From Bacteroidales bacterium UBA6346 (GTDB lineage Bacteria > Bacteroidota > Bacteroidia > Bacteroidales > UBA932), in the NCBI GenBank assembly GCA_002438905.1, contig DJSA01000148.1:1-10518 (forward strand): 10,518 nt of DNA, written 5' to 3'. A program made the translations under genes and the position numbers. The notes beneath the pieces are model-generated. The model was given only the letters and a program-made list of their open reading frames with translations. It searched no databases and was not told where the DNA came from. This document shows positions 1 through 6,570 of the stretch, piece after piece. The stretch's first letter is position 1, and every line of letters begins with the position of its first letter.

Positions 1-36
1 AAAAAATTAAAACAGCTTCTTACATTTTCAGACTAA
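1..36 (+). CDS. Possible C-terminal end of an upstream gene (partial)
   Basis: Frame 1 is open from the window edge to a TAA at 34-36 and reads KKLKQLLTFSD. It ends 11 bases before the permease start, as expected for an upstream operon member. In some Bacteroidales the gene before this kind of permease is rbfA (ribosome-binding factor A), but eleven residues are too few to identify it. Frame 3 is also open for a similar length, so the reading itself is uncertain. Confidence 0.2.
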   Translation, partial: KKLKQLLTFSD

Positions 37-47
37 GTTGAACTGAT

Positions 48-1265
48 ATGAAACTGGATTGGTACATTGCTTCGCGCTACCTTTTTGCAAAGAAATCGCA
101 GAATGTTATAAACATCATTTCTGCGATAAGTGCCGTGGGGATGGCCGTTGGGACGGCGGCGCTCATCATAGTGCTGTCGGTCTACAATGGCTTCGACTCG
201 CTGGTGAAGTCAATGATGAGCACGGTCGAGCCGGATATCATGGTCAGCCCGGCACAAGGCAAGTACTTCGTTCCCGAAGGCGAGGTCTACGGCTGGCTCT
301 ATGACAACCCGCAGGTCGGGAGCATCTGCGGAACGCTCCAGGAGAACGTGTTCGTGCTCTACGAAAACAGGCAGTCAACGGCTCTCGTCAAGGGTGTGGA
401 CGGAATTTATGAAGAAGAGTCCAGGCTCGGAGAACACATCGTGCGCGGAGAGTTCAGCCTGCACAGAGGAGACATTCCCCTCGCCTGCACCGGCACGGTC
501 CTCGCCCACAACCTCGGGCTCAATCCGTCGTTTCTTGCCGGCATAGAACTTTACTACCCGTCACGGACGCGCCGCATCTCAACTGTGAACGCCGCCTCCT
601 CGCTTGAGAGCGTAACCGTGTGGCCGTCAGGGGTGTTCAGCATCAATAGCGATGTCGATGGAAAACTGATGATTGTCCCCATTGAGACGATGCGCGAACT
701 GCTTGAACTCGAAGACGAAGTCTCCGCAGTGGAAATACGACTCACTCCCGAGGCTGCGGCATCAAAGTCAGCGACAACACGAATCATAGACGAGGTTCAG
801 ACACGCCTCGGAGACGGGTTTGTCGTGAAGGACCGCTACCGTCAGAACGAGTCACTCTACAAGATGATGAGATATGAAAAGGCCGCAATCTACATGATCC
901 TGGTTTTCATGCTGATAATCATATCTTTCAACATCTTCGGCAGTCTCTCGATGCTCATCATCGAGAAGAGGGACGACATCGGCACGCTGCGCAGCCTTGG
1001 GGCAAAAGAAAGTCTCATCCGCAGAGTGTTCCGCCTCGAAGGCTGGCTGATTACCCTCACCGGACTTGCTGCAGGCCTAGTTCTCGGCATCATAGTAGCC
1101 CTCATCCAGCAAAACTTCGGGCTGATAAAGATGCCAGGCAGTTTTCTCGTGGAGGCTTATCCGGTCATACTCAAGCCGGCAGACATTGCGGTTGTCTGCA
1201 TCACGGTAGCCGCAATAGGCTACATTATAACCCTCATCCCTTCCCGTAAAGCAATAAAGCAATGA
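48..1265 (+). CDS. FtsX/LolC/E-family ABC transporter permease
   Basis: This 405-residue inner-membrane protein has the layout of LolC/LolE and related FtsX-like permeases. There is one membrane segment near residues 20-45, a large periplasmic (MacB-type) domain at about 46-275, and three more membrane segments near 279-304, 331-355 and 377-397. The cytoplasmic stretch EKRDDIGTLRSLGA (306-319) just after the second segment matches the LolC/E coupling region that contacts the ATPase. Family knowledge suggests it works with a LolD-like ATPase to release lipoproteins from the inner membrane or a similar mechanotransmission job; no ATPase gene is in the window. The length is normal for the family. 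The ATG at 48 gives the full N-terminal segment (MKLDWYIASRYLF) typical of these proteins. Its stop overlaps the start of the glycosyltransferase (ATGA), so the two are probably translated together. A strict assignment to LolC or LolE is not possible. Confidence 0.88.
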   Translation: MKLDWYIASRYLFAKKSQNVINIISAISAVGMAVGTAALIIVLSVYNGFDSLVKSMMSTVEPDIMVSPAQGKYFVPEGEVYGWLYDNPQVGSICGTLQENVFVLYENRQSTALVKGVDGIYEEESRLGEHIVRGEFSLHRGDIPLACTGTVLAHNLGLNPSFLAGIELYYPSRTRRISTVNAASSLESVTVWPSGVFSINSDVDGKLMIVPIETMRELLELEDEVSAVEIRLTPEAAASKSATTRIIDEVQTRLGDGFVVKDRYRQNESLYKMMRYEKAAIYMILVFMLIIISFNIFGSLSMLIIEKRDDIGTLRSLGAKESLIRRVFRLEGWLITLTGLAAGLVLGIIVALIQQNFGLIKMPGSFLVEAYPVILKPADIAVVCITVAAIGYIITLIPSRKAIKQ

Positions 1266-2290
1266 GCAAAGTTTCCTTCATAATTCCAGTTTACAACGTG
1301 GAAAAGTATCTCCGCCGCTGCCTCGACAGCGTCCTGAACCAGACCTGCCCAGACTGGGAGGCCGTATGCGTGAACGACGGAAGTCCGGACGGAAGCCGTG
1401 CAATACTCGCTGAATATGCCGCACGCGACAGCCGGTTCAAGATTGTGGACAAGCCGAATGGGGGGCTCAGCGACGCGAGAAACGAGGGCATGAGGCATAC
1501 TTCCGGTGAATACATCATATACCTCGACTCAGACGATTTCATACATCCCCAGACAATAGAGCTGTCTCTCGCCCTTGCCGAAAGGAACGGGACGGACATA
1601 GTCTCATGGTACAAGGACCCCAACTATCGCAACATCACGGTGATACGCCATAAACTCGGACTCAACACGATAGATTTCAGACCGCGCGGATTCCGGAAGA
1701 GATTCGAGATTGACAGGGTAAAATATTGTGTATCAAACGATATATACGAGCACGTGACAGAATGGTCACATCCAAAAGGAATAAGTTGGCCGCTGAAGCA
1801 TTTCTATGTGTGGCGACATCTAATCCGCAAGTCTGTCATTAGGGACATTCCATTCATAAAAGGAATCACCTTCGAGGATTTTCCATGGTGGAGTGCGGTC
1901 ATGCTTGAAAATCCTTCGGTGACAATAACCTATCTGCCTCTCTACTACTACTATCCGAACTTCGGTTCCATCGACATGAGTTCGTCACGAATAAAGAAAA
2001 TCACCAACTGGTGCATAGGGCTTGAAAAGTCTTACGACCTATACATGGAGCGCGGCAGCGAATATCAGAGGGAGATGTGGTCAAGGAACTGTAAGTGGCC
2101 GACAATCTGTTCGCACATTGCCCGGAAAATCAGACACTTCGACCCGAAGTCACCGGAATGTGCGGAAATTGTTGAGCGTCTCTCAAGAATGATGGCAAAG
2201 GGCACATTTGACGATCCATACACGCGGCAGGACAAAAGGGCTCACCGAATCATCGCGGATTTTCTCTCCGGCGAGCAAGAATCCGTTTAG
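1262..2290 (+). CDS. Family 2 glycosyltransferase (GT-A fold)
   Basis: The 342-residue protein starts with the GT2 nucleotide-sugar binding fold: IIPVYNVEKYL at 7-17, NDGSPDGS at 38-45 and LSDARNEGM at 69-77. The metal-binding DxD motif is in YLDSDD (D89, D91), and an acidic pair E205-D206 (TFEDFPWW) sits where the catalytic base is expected. The C-terminal third is rich in aromatic and basic residues and has no obvious membrane helix, so it is probably a cytoplasmic enzyme adding a sugar to a surface glycan, lipid or O-linked glycan. Donor and acceptor cannot be told from sequence. The ATG overlaps the permease stop by 4 bases, which fixes the start and points to translational coupling. The gene ends 37 bases before the convergent pyrophosphatase gene, and I see no hairpin terminator in that gap. 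This kind of isolated GT2 gene next to a lipoprotein-type permease is not a full polysaccharide cluster. Confidence 0.9.
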   Translation: MSKVSFIIPVYNVEKYLRRCLDSVLNQTCPDWEAVCVNDGSPDGSRAILAEYAARDSRFKIVDKPNGGLSDARNEGMRHTSGEYIIYLDSDDFIHPQTIELSLALAERNGTDIVSWYKDPNYRNITVIRHKLGLNTIDFRPRGFRKRFEIDRVKYCVSNDIYEHVTEWSHPKGISWPLKHFYVWRHLIRKSVIRDIPFIKGITFEDFPWWSAVMLENPSVTITYLPLYYYYPNFGSIDMSSSRIKKITNWCIGLEKSYDLYMERGSEYQREMWSRNCKWPTICSHIARKIRHFDPKSPECAEIVERLSRMMAKGTFDDPYTRQDKRAHRIIADFLSGEQESV

Positions 2291-2327
2291 AATTTCCCCT
2301 CACTTACTGTCCACGATGAAATGGTCT

Positions 2328-2948
2328 CTATTTCTTTGAAGCGATGAGATCCCTATAGTCCTCAAATGAGCGTTTGATTACGTCACGCGCCACATCGGCA
2401 CCGTAGATGCTGACAAACTGCATCCTGCGCCCGTTTTCTCCGGGAATGTCCTTGTAGGTCGTGAAATAGTGAATCAGACGGCGGACAATCTCGACAGGAA
2501 GTTCGTTCAGGTCGCTGTACTCGCCATAGACGGCATCGTTTTTCAGCACCGCAATGATCTTGTCATCCGCCTGATTATTATCGAGCAGCCTCAGACCTCC
2601 TATCGGACGCGCCCAGACAAGCACGTCTCCATGCGTGACGTCCTTTTCAGTGAGCACGCAGATGTCAAGAGGGTCGCCGTCGCCCTCAATGTCGTAGCGC
2701 GCAAGCGACTTGTTCGTAAGCTCGGCCATCTTCACGCTGCAATAGGAGCGCGGGATGAAACCGTAGAGAGACGGGACTATGTTAGAGAATTTCTGCGGTC
2801 TGTCAATGGAAAGATAGCCTGTTTCCTTGTCAACCTCGTATTTCACCGTGTCGGTCGGCACTATCTCGATGAACGCCCTTACCTCTTCCGCCGTTCCGGG
2901 ATTTATTCCGTGCCACGGATGCGACTTGCACTTGCTGCTGTAGTCCAT
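2328..2948 (-). CDS. ppa: Inorganic pyrophosphatase, family I
   Basis: Soluble family I pyrophosphatase, which hydrolyses pyrophosphate to two phosphates with Mg2+ and so drives nucleic acid, protein and sugar-nucleotide synthesis. The 206-residue protein carries the metal-binding signature DGDPLD with D90, D92 and D95 (E. coli D65, D67, D70). It also has D123, D128 and K130 (E. coli D97, D102, K104) and the YK pair at 165-166 (E. coli Y141-K142). It is somewhat longer than the 175-residue E. coli enzyme, with an N-terminal extension (SHPWHGI region) as is common in Bacteroidota members. The ATG at 2948 is the only start that keeps this extension. It lies 131 bases after the RSH gene on the same strand and has its own promoter-like sequence. 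A functional link is plausible, because biosynthetic and alarmone-linked reactions release pyrophosphate, but that is inference. Confidence 0.95.
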   Translation of the reverse strand: MDYSSKCKSHPWHGINPGTAEEVRAFIEIVPTDTVKYEVDKETGYLSIDRPQKFSNIVPSLYGFIPRSYCSVKMAELTNKSLARYDIEGDGDPLDICVLTEKDVTHGDVLVWARPIGGLRLLDNNQADDKIIAVLKNDAVYGEYSDLNELPVEIVRRLIHYFTTYKDIPGENGRRMQFVSIYGADVARDVIKRSFEDYRDLIASKK

Positions 2949-2988
2949 AGATTTGCCTGTTCCAGGTCTGATTTTCTGAAACGGAGAG

Positions 2989-3020
2989 CAAATATATGCA
3001 ATTTATGCTTCGCTATCAAG
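2989..3020 (-). promoter_or_regulatory. Probable sigma-ABfr promoter of ppa
   Basis: Read on the minus strand, 2996-2989 is TATATTTG, a full match to the Bacteroidota -7 element TAnnTTTG. Upstream of it, after a 20-base spacer, 3020-3017 reads CTTG, three of four bases of the -33 TTTG element. It lies about 40 bases before the ppa ATG, so the leader would be short. This suggests that ppa can be transcribed apart from the RSH gene. Confidence 0.5.
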
Positions 3021-3079
3021 CAGGACACCACTTTTCAGGACAGATTTCTCCCATCTAGGTCATGGGCCACACCTGACGT

Positions 3080-5230
3080 CTAACTTCGGCTGACCTTTAT
3101 CACATTTCGCAGGCTGCGAATCTGCGAGATGACCTTGTCGAGTTCAAGATTGCTAGGAACCGCAACTTTCAAGAGTATGTCGTAGGTGCCTGAACGGGAG
3201 TTGTCACTCACGTTGAACGAGCGCATCGAGGCACGGAACTGGTTGATAACATCCATAATCTCGTTGATCACAGACGGTTCATGAGCAGCACTCACCCGAA
3301 GTGTTACTTGGAAGTTGGAGGATGACGGGGTGTCGCTCCAGCGCACTTTCTGGATCCTGTAGGGGTACTGCGTCATCAGCCGCGCGGCATTCGGGCAGGA
3401 CATTCTGTGAATCTTTATTCCGTCTAGACGGCTGACAAATCCGAAGACATCGTCGCCGAAGACAGGATTACAGCACTTCGCCATCTTGTAGTCCAGACCA
3501 CGGACATTCTTCGCGTCTATGACAAGTATGTCGTCGCCGCCCTTCCCGGACGGTTGCTGTTCAAGGGAAGCCTTCTGGGACTTGCTGTCCGGCATCTTAG
3601 GGGCTTCACCGCCGGCATTGATAAAGTCGCGGATGTCAAAGACATCTATCTCACCCTTACCAACCGAGGCATAGAATGCGTTTATTGTCTTCTTCTGATA
3701 CTTTTTCATCAGAGCGGCAAGCATCTCATCGCCAAGTTCTATCTTCCAGTTCTTCAGGCGCCTCGCGAGCATCTCCTTACCTTCTGAGGCCTGCTCGAAC
3801 TCTTCTTCTGAAAGTTTCTGCTTAATCTTGGTTCTCGCCTTTGAGCTGACGACGAAGTTCAGCCAGTCTGCCGTCGGTTTCTGGTTCTTGTTGCTGATGA
3901 TTTCAACGACATCTCCGGTCTTCAGGCGCTCCCTTATAGGCACGGCCTTTCCGTTGACCTTTCCCCCGGAACAGCGCACGCCGAGATTAGTGTGTATGTC
4001 GAAGGCAAAGTCAAGCACAGTCGCCCCCGCAGGAAGTTTTCGCAACTCTCCGCTCGGGGTGAAGACAAATATTTCCTTGCTCGGAGGAGCCGGAAGGTCA
4101 TCCTCATAGAACTCGGAGGTATCAGTGTGGTGCTCAAGAATGCCGCGCACGGACTTCAGCCACTTGTCAAGCGTGGCCTCATGGCTTATGCCTTTATAGG
4201 ACCAATGGGAGGCAAGCCCGCTCTCCGCAGTCTCATCCATTCTTTTTGTTCTTATCTGGACCTCTATGTAGGCACCGTCCCGGTTCTTGACCGTGATGTG
4301 AAGCGACTCATAGCCGTTGGGCTTCGGATGCGACAGCCAGTCCCTCAGGCGGTTGGTATCCTGCTCATACTCTTCGGTCACATAACTGAACACTTTCCAG
4401 CACAGAGCCTGCTCAACAGCCCTGTCAGGCTCGCAGTCTATGATGAAACGGATGGCAAACACATCGTAGACACCCTCAAAGGGTACATTCTGCTTGCGCA
4501 TCTTGTTGTAGATCGACCATGCCGTCTTTGTTCGGATTTTCAGCTTGTACTGTATCCCATCATCGGAAAGTTTCTGCTTGAGCGGCTCGATGAACTGGCT
4601 CATAAGCCGCTGACGATCTTTTTCGGTGGCCTTGAGCTTGTTTGTGATAGCACGATACTGCTCTGGCTCGGCGTAGCGGAAGTAGATGTCCTCCATCTCG
4701 CTCTTCATGTTGTAGAGCCCGAGTTGGTGCGCGAGAGGGATGTAGAGCAGAAGCGTCTCAAGAGTCTTGCGCTCCCTTGATGACTTCGGGAATATGTCGA
4801 GCGACCGCATTATCTCCAGCCTGTCGGCGAGCTTTATGACGGTCACGCGAGGGTCGCGGGAATAGGAAACGATTAGCCGCTTGTAGTTCTCGGCCTCAAG
4901 CTTAGTGTCCTTCGGCTTTATGGATGCAATCTTGTCGAGACCATCCACCATCGCAAGAACGTCGGCTGGGAAGCCCGCAAGAGGTTCTTTGTAGTCATTG
5001 AACCTATGCGCCTCGTGAAGGAACACGGCAGCAACGCATTCGGCGGGGAGTCCTATCTCGTTGCTGACGATGCGCGCAACGTTGACCGGATGCTCGATGA
5101 ACGGATGTCCGTTTCCACGAACCTGTCCTTCGAGGTTAGTTTCCGCAATTTCCCACGCCCGTGCTATCAGGGCGCGTCCTTCGTCGGTGTATTTTCCGAA
5201 CGTCTCTGTAACTTTCCCTGCATCAATCAT
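3080..5230 (-). CDS. rsh: Long RelA/SpoT homologue, probable (p)ppGpp synthetase with degenerate hydrolase
   Basis: Cytosolic stringent-response enzyme of 716 residues with the full long-RSH layout: HD-type hydrolase region (about 40-180), synthetase (about 225-345), TGS (384-447), helical linker, zinc-finger/CC region (C586, C587, H608, C612) and ACT (about 639-714). The synthetase looks intact: D256 in VYDVFAIR, the HPKPNGYESLH stretch at 301-311 and E323 in EVQIRT. In the hydrolase, H47, H72 and D136 are kept, but the usual HDxxED reads H72-E73-A-H-R76-F77 and LHNMR is LEIMR. The metal and catalytic acidic residues are thus largely lost. Known monofunctional RelA has ExDD and bifunctional enzymes RxKD before the PKPNGY stretch; here it is RLRD (294-297), which is closer to the bifunctional type. 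My inference is that it makes but does not break down (p)ppGpp, with a second RSH elsewhere doing hydrolysis. Start: ATG at 5230, preceded by an A/T-rich leader. Confidence 0.93.
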   Translation of the reverse strand: MIDAGKVTETFGKYTDEGRALIARAWEIAETNLEGQVRGNGHPFIEHPVNVARIVSNEIGLPAECVAAVFLHEAHRFNDYKEPLAGFPADVLAMVDGLDKIASIKPKDTKLEAENYKRLIVSYSRDPRVTVIKLADRLEIMRSLDIFPKSSRERKTLETLLLYIPLAHQLGLYNMKSEMEDIYFRYAEPEQYRAITNKLKATEKDRQRLMSQFIEPLKQKLSDDGIQYKLKIRTKTAWSIYNKMRKQNVPFEGVYDVFAIRFIIDCEPDRAVEQALCWKVFSYVTEEYEQDTNRLRDWLSHPKPNGYESLHITVKNRDGAYIEVQIRTKRMDETAESGLASHWSYKGISHEATLDKWLKSVRGILEHHTDTSEFYEDDLPAPPSKEIFVFTPSGELRKLPAGATVLDFAFDIHTNLGVRCSGGKVNGKAVPIRERLKTGDVVEIISNKNQKPTADWLNFVVSSKARTKIKQKLSEEEFEQASEGKEMLARRLKNWKIELGDEMLAALMKKYQKKTINAFYASVGKGEIDVFDIRDFINAGGEAPKMPDSKSQKASLEQQPSGKGGDDILVIDAKNVRGLDYKMAKCCNPVFGDDVFGFVSRLDGIKIHRMSCPNAARLMTQYPYRIQKVRWSDTPSSSNFQVTLRVSAAHEPSVINEIMDVINQFRASMRSFNVSDNSRSGTYDILLKVAVPSNLELDKVISQIRSLRNVIKVSRS

Positions 5231-5288
5231 AAGACTTTATTTTTTGATAGCCAACGTTAAAGTCAGCGACCGAAAAAAGTTTATCCAT

Positions 5289-5391
5289 TTTGAGACGGAT
5301 TTTTGAAGCAAATTTTCCTGTCTTCGTGAGGAAGTTTAGTCGCCCTAAACGATGAACGAGACAGGGAAATCCGGTCAAAAAGACGCTCAAA
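5289..5391. repeat. Long imperfect palindrome in the RSH leader region
   Basis: Nested inverted segments fold into one long interrupted hairpin. From outside in, 5289-5294 pairs with 5386-5391 (TTTGAG/CTCAAA) and 5300-5306 pairs with 5375-5381 (TTTTTGA/TCAAAAA). Then 5312-5327 pairs with 5356-5370 with one bulge at 5324 and one T-G pair. At the tip 5334-5339 pairs with 5345-5350 (GTTTAG/CTAAAC) around a five-base loop. It sits between the rpmH terminator and the RSH ATG on the strand that encodes RSH. It could be a structured 5' leader acting on RSH expression or a small mobile palindromic repeat. No coding frame fits it. The pairing is directly visible; the role is unknown. Confidence 0.6.
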
Positions 5392-5395
5392 TATA
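5388..5395 (-). promoter_or_regulatory. Possible -7 element for the RSH gene
   Basis: The minus strand reads TATATTTG from 5395 to 5388, matching TAnnTTTG. No TTTG is seen 19-21 bases upstream, where the terminator stem lies instead. If used, transcription would begin inside the outer edge of the palindrome and give an RSH leader of roughly 150 bases. A match to this short motif can arise by chance in A/T-rich DNA. Confidence 0.3.
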
Positions 5396-5428
5396 AACAA
5401 AAAAGATGCCCAGAACCCTGGACATCTT
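5396..5428 (-). terminator. Intrinsic terminator after rpmH
   Basis: On the minus strand a nine-pair stem (5428-5420 with 5411-5403) closes an eight-base loop and runs into a T-rich tract. One pair is G-U in the minus-strand RNA but would be a C-A mismatch in plus-strand RNA, which supports the minus direction. It begins 31 bases after the rpmH stop, so it most likely ends the rpmH transcript and separates it from RSH. Confidence 0.75.
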
Positions 5429-5458
5429 ACTTTCATCCGTACCGAACGAGGAGATCTT

Positions 5459-5611
5459 CTAGAACCTGTCCTCTGATGATACTGTCAATTTCTTACGTCC
5501 GTGACGGCGGCGGGATGCAAGAACCCTGCGTCCGTTCGGTGTGGACATGCGCTCGCGGAAACCGTGTTTGTTACGGCGCTTACGCTCAGATGGTTGGAAT
5601 GTTCTCTTCAT
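5459..5611 (-). CDS. rpmH: 50S ribosomal protein L34
   Basis: A 50-codon gene that is easy to miss because of its size. The protein begins MKRTFQPSERKRRNKHGF and continues with a region holding RMSTPNGRRVLASRRRHGRK, which is the L34 signature. It is very rich in Arg and Lys, as expected for a small protein that binds 23S rRNA in the large subunit. The length is close to the usual 44-53 residues, with a short SSEDRF tail. The ATG at 5611 gives the canonical MKRTFQPS start and the TAG lies at 5461-5459. It has a strong promoter match upstream and a terminator downstream, so it is probably a single-gene unit. The usual partner gene rnpA is not next to it. Confidence 0.97.
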   Translation of the reverse strand: MKRTFQPSERKRRNKHGFRERMSTPNGRRVLASRRRHGRKKLTVSSEDRF

Positions 5612-5678
5612 GTTATTTATTTTTTATATTTTCTGATGTTTCACGCGCTCTATGATACAATTTTCACAAAACGGACTG

Positions 5679-5710
5679 CAAAGGTAGTCTTTTTCACTCA
5701 ATCCGCCAAA
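5679..5710 (-). promoter_or_regulatory. Sigma-ABfr promoter of rpmH
   Basis: On the minus strand TTTG (5710-5707) is followed, after exactly 20 bases, by TACCTTTG (5686-5679). This fits the Bacteroidota consensus TTTG, 19-21 bases, TAnnTTTG in full. Initiation would fall near 5672, giving an A/T-rich leader of about 60 bases before the rpmH ATG. It is the best promoter match in the window. Confidence 0.7.
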
Positions 5711-5737
5711 GTTTTTTATTGTTTTTGCCGCATTTTT

Positions 5738-6508
5738 TCATCTCCGGATGTCGATGACCATCTTCTCCGAAAAAAACTCATCATGTAGCACTGACGAAAT
5801 CGGCCACACATTGACCGAACCTTTCGGAAGGCGGAACCGCCCCATTGCCTGCGCTATTTCCTCAACGAGGTCGCCGCCCTTGAGATAGAATATGCCCTTC
5901 CGCCATTTGCCACGCACCCACGGAAGGAAATTGTCCAACGAAGTCACAGCGCGCGAGACTATATAATCATAGTAACCCGGCAAGTTCTCGGCACGGGCAT
6001 TCACCGTCTCGATGTTCTCAAGTCCAAGAACGGCGGCCACCTCTCGTGCCACAGTCACTTTCTTCCCGATTGAGTCGCAGAGCGTGAACTTGACATCGGA
6101 AAAAAGCGTCGCCAACGGAATGCCGGGGAATCCTCCTCCGCAACCCAAATCCAGCACGGAGACATGCCCGGCAGCCGAATCTTCCGAAACCACGCCATCG
6201 ATCACTTCGTATGCAGAGTCATCAGCCGTACTGCTGATCCGGCTCCCCGAAGCACCGCAACACAGCAACGACTCCCCACCCCACGACCGAAAAACCTCAG
6301 GACGCTGATGCTTCAAATACAACGCAATTCCCAGTGAATGCAGCACATGGTGTTCATAAAGATTGTCGATGTCCTTGCGTGACACCACGTTGATTTTCGA
6401 GTTCCACTCCCGATAGAGCCCGTCCATCGCCTCGAACCGCGCAAGCTGCTCCCGAGAAATTCCCGGAAACTCGGCTGTCAGTATATCCTTAAATTCAGAA
6501 AAGTCCAT
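5738..6508 (-). CDS. rsmG: 16S rRNA (guanine-N7) methyltransferase RsmG
   Basis: RsmG (formerly GidB) uses S-adenosylmethionine to make m7G at position 527 (E. coli numbering) of 16S rRNA. Visible family features are WNSKINVVSRKDIDNLYEHH (35-54), the SAM motif I VLDLGCGGGFPGIPLA (118-133), DSIGKKVTVAREV (145-157), VSRAVTSLDNF (184-194) and LKGGDL (209-214). The protein has 256 residues from ATG 6508, well above the usual 205-215. The extra length is a hydrophilic, Ser/Gly/Asp-rich segment at about 70-115, between the conserved HHVLHSLG helix and motif I. A TTG at 6517 would add three residues, but ATG 6508 is the simpler start. It follows the sigma factor gene by 64 bases on the same strand and is probably cotranscribed. 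The frame is intact across the insert, so it is not a pseudogene. Confidence 0.95.
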   Translation of the reverse strand: MDFSEFKDILTAEFPGISREQLARFEAMDGLYREWNSKINVVSRKDIDNLYEHHVLHSLGIALYLKHQRPEVFRSWGGESLLCCGASGSRISSTADDSAYEVIDGVVSEDSAAGHVSVLDLGCGGGFPGIPLATLFSDVKFTLCDSIGKKVTVAREVAAVLGLENIETVNARAENLPGYYDYIVSRAVTSLDNFLPWVRGKWRKGIFYLKGGDLVEEIAQAMGRFRLPKGSVNVWPISSVLHDEFFSEKMVIDIRR

Positions 6509-6570
6509 ATTCCTCAAAAATTATATCTGCCATATTTTCCAAACGCAGCAAAGGGCGCCCTGCAACGCAC

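Noticed and set aside
3046..3068. CCCAT/ATGGG hairpin after the RSH stop as a terminator.
   Set aside because: The stem has only five pairs and no T-tract follows on the minus strand.
2469..3083. A 204-codon plus-strand open frame opposite ppa.
   Set aside because: It is antisense to the conserved pyrophosphatase active-site region, with no family features of its own.
3992..4780. A 262-codon plus-strand open frame inside the RSH gene.
   Set aside because: It is antisense to conserved synthetase and TGS motifs and shows no recognisable domain; it is an effect of codon use on the opposite strand.
5281..5289. TTATCCATT as a DnaA box and hint of an origin near rpmH.
   Set aside because: It is one imperfect match with no cluster of boxes, no AT-rich unwinding region and no dnaA nearby.
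6551..6562. GGGCGCCC palindrome between the sigma factor gene and rsmG as a terminator.
   Set aside because: It has no loop of its own and no T-tract, so it is unlikely to stop transcription between these genes.
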